A DNA stretch of 11,829 bases, taken from contig JANBTH010000747.1 of assembly GCA_027578815.1 (NCBI GenBank), forward strand, positions 1 through 11,829, read 5' to 3'. Positions 7,564 to 11,829 of the stretch are shown here, piece by piece. The stretch is from Coemansia sp. RSA 1804. Taxonomy: Eukaryota; Kickxellomycota; Kickxellomycetes; Kickxellales; Kickxellaceae. Within the stretch, counting starts at the first letter, position 1, and every line of letters starts with the position of its first letter. Both the position numbers and the translations under genes were made by a program. The notes beneath the pieces were generated by a model. It was given only the letters and a program-made list of their open reading frames with translations. It did not search any database and was not told the DNA's origin.

Positions 7564-8362
7564 CGTTGTGTATTGCGGAGCTGGGCAAACTAAAATAAAG
7601 AAAGTAAGGATTGTGTAAATTAGTTTAAAGATATCACCATGTTTACCCTTTCATGTTTGCCTTTTTATACATGTTTCAAAGACTCAACCAAAAAGTGAGT
7701 ATGTAAATAACAATACTTCAGAAAACACGTTCCCAGGAACCCAACTCAAAAACATAACATAATTTACTTAAACAAAAGCAGATGTTGAAGCATTATACTT
7801 TTTGTGTGTGTTTTTTATTCACACGGTTCATAAAAATAGACCAAATGAAGGCAATGACCACCATCTCTTCTTTTGTTATACATCTGCGTTGTCTTGTTTT
7901 TCTTAAATTACATCTTGTTTTCTCATTTTCCCCCACGACCAGCCAAGACAATCATGTATGATTTACTAATTGTTGCTTTAAGGTGTTGTTGCCTAATACT
8001 TGGGAATCTTTGTACAGAGTTTGCTACGTGAGAGTCAATTCATCCACTGACCATGACACATTGTTTTTTTTGAGAATCGTGAAGCTGAAAAACCCTTGTG
8101 CATTGAGCAATGTGACAGGGTTCTGGTAATATTATCGCAAAGCGTAGAATCAGGGGATCACAATCCAGCATTGCTGTAGCATTGTTGTTAATTTAACTAT
8201 CACTAATCAATAAATCCATGCACACGCTTTTTCTACTGCGCATTTGAAATCAAATCAGCGTTGTTTGTTTATTATATGTTCACTTTGGCAAGCAATCTTT
8301 ATACTTTCTTCCCGCTTCTTCTTTCCTTCAGTGTATTTATTTGTTATTATTTGTACAAGCCA
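7564..8362. promoter_or_regulatory. divergent promoter region between the secreted-protein gene and ORC5
   Basis: These 799 bp separate two divergent start codons. The left end holds the TATA box of the secreted-protein gene. Towards ORC5 the DNA is AT-rich, without a clear TATA box in + orientation, as is common for housekeeping genes. A pyrimidine tract ending in TTCAG (about 8311-8331) could be the 3' splice site of a leader intron, but no convincing donor was found. I saw no MCB box (ACGCGT). Confidence 0.5.
7662..7669 (-). promoter_or_regulatory. TATA box of the secreted-protein gene
   Basis: TTTTTATA on + reads TATAAAAA on -, followed by GGC. It ends about 99 bp before the ATG at 7563, a normal distance for a fungal TATA promoter. 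Confidence 0.6.
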
Positions 8363-9757
8363 ATGTCAGCAGAATTAGCCTCGCATCTGGTGTCGGAGTT
8401 TCCAGGACGCAACGAGCAAATTGACCAGCTTCTTGCTCTGTTAGGACAACCAGACGACCCAACACCACCAGGGATATTCGTGTATGGGCCAGCAGCAACG
8501 GGAAAGTCCTCGGTTGTTCGGGAACTCTTTGAACTGTACAACCCAGACGGACAACAGTATGCGCTTGTCAACTGTATCGAGTGCTTCACTCCCAGACTGC
8601 TCTTTGAGCGGACCCTGAATTCGTGGGCCGGGCACAAGCCTTCGCCCTCCAACCGCTACGCAAACTACGCGCGCTGCGAGAACCTTGTGGATTTCGTGAA
8701 CTGCATACGCGATCTGCTGGTTGTTGCCGACGGTGGCCGCAGAGCAAACGATACGCATTATATGGTTATTGACCAGGCTGAAAGGCTCCGCGACCGAGGT
8801 CCAATGCTCCTTACCTCGCTTTTACGGCTGTCGGAGCTCACGGGTGCAAATATATCTGTTGTGCTGATATCCAATGTGATCTGGGACAAGTTTCGACCAC
8901 GGCATGGCGGGGCGCCAGAGCCCTTTGCAATCTGCTTCCCATCATACACAAAACAGCAGATCCTTGACATAGTGGCCAAGGACTGTCCAGCCGATGAGCC
9001 AATGCCGTTTTTCATGACGTTTGTTGATGCCATCTATGAGGTGTTCCACCGCAACTGTGTGGATCTAAACGAGCTCCGACATCTGGTTGCAATGCTCTAC
9101 CCTAAATTCGTACAGCCTGTTTTTGAAAAGCAAGCTACACGAAGCGAGTTTCCCAGGCTCTTCAAGCTCTGCCAGCCGTACTTTTCAGCTGCCTCCGAGC
9201 GCCTCTACTTGCGCGAAATATCCACATCCGAGTGGCAAAAGAACTCGGCCATTGCGTCTGCTAAAAACAACCCAGACGACATCACCCACTCGATCTACCA
9301 AATGGCAGAAGGATCTACTGACAGTTTGGATCTTCCGTACTACACAAAGTTTCTTGTTATTGCGTCGTATCTGGCATCGTACAATCCGTCAAGACTGGAT
9401 GCGCAGTACTTTTCGCGGGGTTCCGGGCAAACCGGCAAACGGCGCCGAGGACGGAAACCAGCCGCAGAAAACTCTCTTGGTGGGAAGGACAGACAGCAGC
9501 TCCTTGGGCCCAAGAGCTTTGCTATCGAGCGCATGCTTGCTATCTTCTACAGCATAATAGCAGAACCTGCAGACAGCTCGGTTGATGTCCAGATTCAGAT
9601 TGCTTCTCTTGTTACGCTGCGTCTGTTGTCAAAGACCCCTTCTGACGACAAGCTGGATGGAATTAAATGCAAATGCAACGTCAGTCTGGAGTCTGTCAGA
9701 TCTATTTCAAGAAGCGTGAAGTTTGATGTTGATCGTTTCCTATATGACTTTGCATAA
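8363..9757 (+). CDS. ORC5: origin recognition complex subunit 5 (ORC5)
   Basis: This is a 464-residue protein starting MSAELASHLVSEFPGRNEQI, close in length to known ORC5 proteins (about 430-480). ORC5 is an AAA+-type subunit of the six-part origin recognition complex, which binds nuclear replication origins and loads MCM helicase with Cdc6 and Cdt1. Visible motifs, in order: Walker A GPAATGKS (42-49), VNCIECFTPRLLFE (69-82), a Walker B-like MVIDQAERLRD (134-144), sensor-1-like VLISNVIWDKFRP (167-179), then FPSYTKQQI (192-200). In the C-terminal half are YLASYNPSRLDAQYF (336-350), a basic loop KRRRGRKP (359-366), LGPKSFAIERMLAIFYSI (381-398) and the closing RFLYDFA. The acidic Walker B has Asp-Gln instead of Asp-Glu, as often in ORC5. 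The frame also extends upstream to an ATG at 8276, but those 29 residues are AT-rich and hydrophobic, unlike the family, so I prefer 8363. AATAAA follows 133 bp after the stop. Confidence 0.96.
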   Translation: MSAELASHLVSEFPGRNEQIDQLLALLGQPDDPTPPGIFVYGPAATGKSSVVRELFELYNPDGQQYALVNCIECFTPRLLFERTLNSWAGHKPSPSNRYANYARCENLVDFVNCIRDLLVVADGGRRANDTHYMVIDQAERLRDRGPMLLTSLLRLSELTGANISVVLISNVIWDKFRPRHGGAPEPFAICFPSYTKQQILDIVAKDCPADEPMPFFMTFVDAIYEVFHRNCVDLNELRHLVAMLYPKFVQPVFEKQATRSEFPRLFKLCQPYFSAASERLYLREISTSEWQKNSAIASAKNNPDDITHSIYQMAEGSTDSLDLPYYTKFLVIASYLASYNPSRLDAQYFSRGSGQTGKRRRGRKPAAENSLGGKDRQQLLGPKSFAIERMLAIFYSIIAEPADSSVDVQIQIASLVTLRLLSKTPSDDKLDGIKCKCNVSLESVRSISRSVKFDVDRFLYDFA

Positions 9758-9889
9758 AGCGAAGATTATGAGCCCTGTTTCTTTACTAATTTCATCTCTG
9801 CCCGTGATTATTATTTGTTTTCTAGCTTTAGTTCTTGGCCATTCTTAAATTTCAGGTAAAAAAAATTGAAAAATGGGTTTCCACTAGCA

Positions 9890-9895
9890 AATAAA
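9890..9895 (+). terminator. polyadenylation signal AATAAA of ORC5
   Basis: A perfect AATAAA lies 133 bp after the ORC5 TAA, in an AT-rich 3' region that converges with the pseudogene on the other strand. Position and sequence fit a normal 3' end. Confidence 0.55.
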
Positions 9896-9922
9896 ACCAA
9901 GCACAGCTCAAAATATATTGTT

Positions 9923-10443
9923 TTATTTAATTGAATTTTCTTCAATGATTGTAAACTTGTACACGTCTGCATTGTAAATAGCCGCCATAGGATTACAATT
10001 TGGACTATATACAGAATTAAAATAATTTTATCTCATAGTTTTTAGATCAGTAATTGTGCTTTTCATGTACACCATCTTGCCCCAGTATGTTTCGCGCGTG
10101 ATTCCAATGTTGTTGAACCAGGTAGCGTTTTTCGTTGTTGAACCTTGGCGTGGCAATGTTGTTTGCCTTTGTTGTTGGATTAAAGTCCGGGTGTACTATT
10201 ATATTCTCCACCTTGTACTTGCCTGCCTTTCCATCTATCCCATCGTCAACTTAAACCATGTAGCTGGCTGTTGTGTCTAATGTGCTGCCCTTTGTATAGT
10301 CCAGGCAGTCTGCGCTGACAGCCCCGCCTAGACTAGTGAACAGCCCTACCTCGCAGATAGCAATCTTGTTTTCACCAGTATGTCTCTTTTTAATGTTTTT
10401 TATTGCTTACAACATCCGGAGTAGTAGCCCGTAGTAGTGTCAT
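9923..10443 (-). pseudogene. decayed trypsin-like (S1 fold) secreted protein gene
   Basis: Translation of the - strand gives clear remains of one protein, split over frames. From the right: MTLLRATTPDVVSN (10443 leftward), a frame change in an A-run near 10395-10405, then TGENKIAICEVGLF, AVSADCLDY, a TAA at 10253-10251, VDDGIDGKAGKY, IIVHPDFN and TKANNIA. A second frame change occurs near 10126-10132 (A-run), then ATWFNNIGITRETYWGKMVY, a TAA at 10030-10028, and CNPMAAIYNADVYKF ending at TAA 9925-9923 with AATAAA overlapping (9927-9922). The spacing of SADC and HPDFN...NNIA mirrors TAAHC and HPxY...NDIA of S1 proteases, with the catalytic His and Asp replaced. So the ancestor was probably already a non-catalytic S1-fold protein, before further decay. 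Residue order and composition make coding origin very likely; family is inferred. The right boundary is approximate, and no signal peptide remains visible. The + strand ORF opposite is a shadow. Confidence 0.7.
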
Positions 10444-11181
10444 TACTTCTAGATAGGAGTGTAGAAATTAACTCAGCATCAATGGCATATTATTTAATAG
10501 GCGTTTATGATGGTTTATAAGGCATATATTTTGAATTTATCCAAACCCGTATATTTTTTGAAACTACGCATTAAATAATTTAAAACAAATATTTTATGTA
10601 ATAAGCTGAAGAGGTTTCTTCTTTTAAAACCAACAGTGGTAGATATCACCGCTTCTTAATAATATTGGTGGACTGGCAATCACTGCCTTGTTAGCTTTTT
10701 AGGCTACCTATCGATTATCTTTCTTATAAAAACATGAGGATGTCTGTATAAGCAATTCAATATCCGCTGACTGTCATTCTCTAAGAAAGAAGAATTTAAT
10801 ATCTAAAATTGAGTTTGTCAGATGTCGATAATAGGGTATGGGGCAATCTCAGGATGAATAATATTAATAATATATTGTAGCCCAAAAACAGATAATTAAT
10901 TGACAAGCAGCTATATACAATTTAATATTGAGCAGATTGTACAATTGTTTATATACAAAAATTGTAAGATCACCCTACACTTGGATTGGGGTTAATATGA
11001 AACTGTACGAGGATTTCGCATTCTTTGCTTATATGTAAATTCTCCTTTCATTATTAAAAATTGGGACTGTTCCCATTTAATTTAATGCAACACCGAAGAT
11101 ATTTTCCAGTGTGTAATTGTGGATAGAATGCAAGTTTAATTACTGATAGGAAGAAACAAATTGGCAAATGTACAGAAAACA
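10444..11181. other. very AT-rich gene-free stretch
   Basis: No ORF of note is present on either strand, and I see no further pseudogene fragments. The DNA is clearly more AT-rich than the rest of the window, with TAATATTAATAAT-type runs around 10850-10875. A short imperfect inverted repeat with TGGGA/TCCCA arms lies near 11062-11080. The stretch could be decayed sequence beyond the pseudogene. Confidence 0.45.
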
Positions 11182-11190
11182 TATAAAAAG
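11182..11190 (+). promoter_or_regulatory. TATA box of the 78-residue ORF
   Basis: TATAAAAAG on +, ending 77 bp before the ATG at 11268. It is the same nine bases as at the secreted-protein gene (TATAAAAAG there on -), at a similar distance. Confidence 0.5.
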
Positions 11191-11267
11191 ACCAATTTCC
11201 CATGCAAAATGACAATATAATTTTCTATATCATATTCTATCACAGCAGATAATTAACAATATTGAAG

Positions 11268-11504
11268 ATGACAAACTTGAAGCATTGGAAAGTCGACATT
11301 CTTTACGTTTTGCCTAATGTGCCTGGGCCTTCTTCTTTGAAAAACTATGCACCAACAAAAGAGGATGCGGAAAGGAAGGCTAAAATCCAAGCTATAAAAG
11401 ATGCTACTAAAGGCTATGAAAGTGAAGGCTATGATGCCACAACAGCTAAGGCTACTGCAACTACAGCAGTTGGTTCTGCTTCTGCAATTGAGATCCAGGC
11501 TTAA
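11268..11504 (+). CDS. small protein of unknown function (78 residues)
   Basis: The ORF starts at ATG 11268 (MTNLKHWKVDILYVLPNVPG) and ends at TAA 11502-11504. The frame has a stop at 11250-11252, so it cannot extend upstream without splicing. Its DNA is visibly richer in G+C than its flanks, and a TATA box lies 78-86 bp before the start, both favouring a real gene. The N-terminal third has a short hydrophobic strand DILYVLP and a PNVPGP turn. The rest is hydrophilic and Ala/Lys/Thr-rich (13 Ala in 78 residues), probably helical from KEDAERKAKIQAIKDATK, with GYESEGYDATTAK following. No signal peptide, cysteine or membrane helix is present. AATAAA follows at 11753-11758. I do not recognise the family. 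It could also be the last exon or a surviving piece of a larger gene; a predicted acceptor-like ATCACAG lies at 11239-11245. Confidence 0.5.
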   Translation: MTNLKHWKVDILYVLPNVPGPSSLKNYAPTKEDAERKAKIQAIKDATKGYESEGYDATTAKATATTAVGSASAIEIQA

Positions 11505-11829
11505 AACATTACACCATATCTTAGAATTGAATAGACAAGAGAAGATGCAATTTTGGCTTGCTTGAACAAACCAGTCAAACCCTTGTGAACTTTGAAATAG
11601 TCAATTCTAATGCTAATTAATGATTTAGTCAAATATGCACTTGTGTTAGGTTTTAAGCTATTCTGTGCCTATTTTTGCCAGTTAGCTAACAACAATAACG
11701 AGTTCTTGCAGAGAAAATACACAGGTGTTTTGTTTGTAGAAAGTTTGTTTTAAATAAAAGATAGTAAAAGATGGTTGAATGTAGAATTAGTTCAAAAGAT
11801 AAATAGTAACAGAATGTTTCGCTCCTATC
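11505..11829. other. 3' flank of the 78-residue ORF, no gene seen
   Basis: This is AT-rich sequence without an ORF of note on either strand up to the window end. Its only recognisable signal is the AATAAA at 11753-11758. Confidence 0.4.
11753..11758 (+). terminator. possible polyadenylation signal AATAAA
   Basis: AATAAA lies 249 bp after the stop of the 78-residue ORF, the first canonical signal downstream on that strand. In DNA this AT-rich, chance occurrence is quite possible. Confidence 0.3.

Noticed and set aside
10056..10280. A 74-codon + strand ORF behind ORC5.
   Set aside because: It is the antisense reading of the trypsin-like pseudogene.
11058..11082. Hairpin with TGGGA/TCCCA arms as a terminator or attachment site.
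   Set aside because: Only five paired bases and a mismatch outside them; a eukaryotic context makes an intrinsic terminator irrelevant.
1..11829. tRNA, rRNA, CRISPR array, transposon ends or bacterial-type operon.
   Set aside because: No GTTCRANNC-type T-loop with a cloverleaf, no rRNA core, no spaced repeats, no transposase remains and no terminal inverted repeats were found by reading both strands.

Overview
The window looks like nuclear DNA of a fungus. Compact GC-rich, apparently intronless genes alternate with long AT-rich spacers, TATA boxes of the form TATAAAAAG lie about 85-105 bp before start codons, and AATAAA signals follow stops. The gene types (an ORC5 subunit, a DUF3020-type Q/H-rich regulator, a small secreted DNRLRE/CBM96-like protein, a relic of a trypsin-like secreted protein) suggest an early-diverging filamentous fungus. 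Kickxellomycotina (Coemansia and relatives) is my best guess, from recalled protein style only.

Layout. 2-163 (+) is the last exon or 3' end of an unidentified gene. It converges on 424-2865 (-), an 813-residue protein with a basic DUF3020-like domain at residues ~86-150, followed by a very long low-complexity tail rich in Gln, His, Ala and Ser. Upstream of that gene lie about 4.1 kb (2866-7002) with no credible ORF. This stretch holds an A-rich to T-rich strand switch near 5.4-5.6 kb, a CCAAT-box cluster (5567-6516) with two inverted pairs, two copies of a CCCTTTTTGG element, a 12-bp direct repeat and three tandem AGATAA units. At 7003-7563 (-) is a secreted 186-residue beta-rich protein with its own TATA box. 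It shares a 0.8-kb divergent spacer with 8363-9757 (+), a confident ORC5 (origin recognition complex subunit 5). Behind ORC5, on the opposite strand, 9923-10443 is a decayed gene for a trypsin-like (S1 fold) secreted protein, broken by stops and frameshifts. It is followed by a very AT-rich stretch. At 11268-11504 (+) is a 78-residue orphan ORF with a well-placed TATA box.

The genes do not form one pathway: this is an ordinary mix of a replication gene, a putative regulator, a secreted protein and gene remains. The parts that most deserve a second look are the prion-like DUF3020 protein with its large gene-free upstream region, the pseudoprotease relic that is missed by ORF calling, and the 78-residue orphan. 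I found no tRNA, rRNA, CRISPR array or recognisable transposon.
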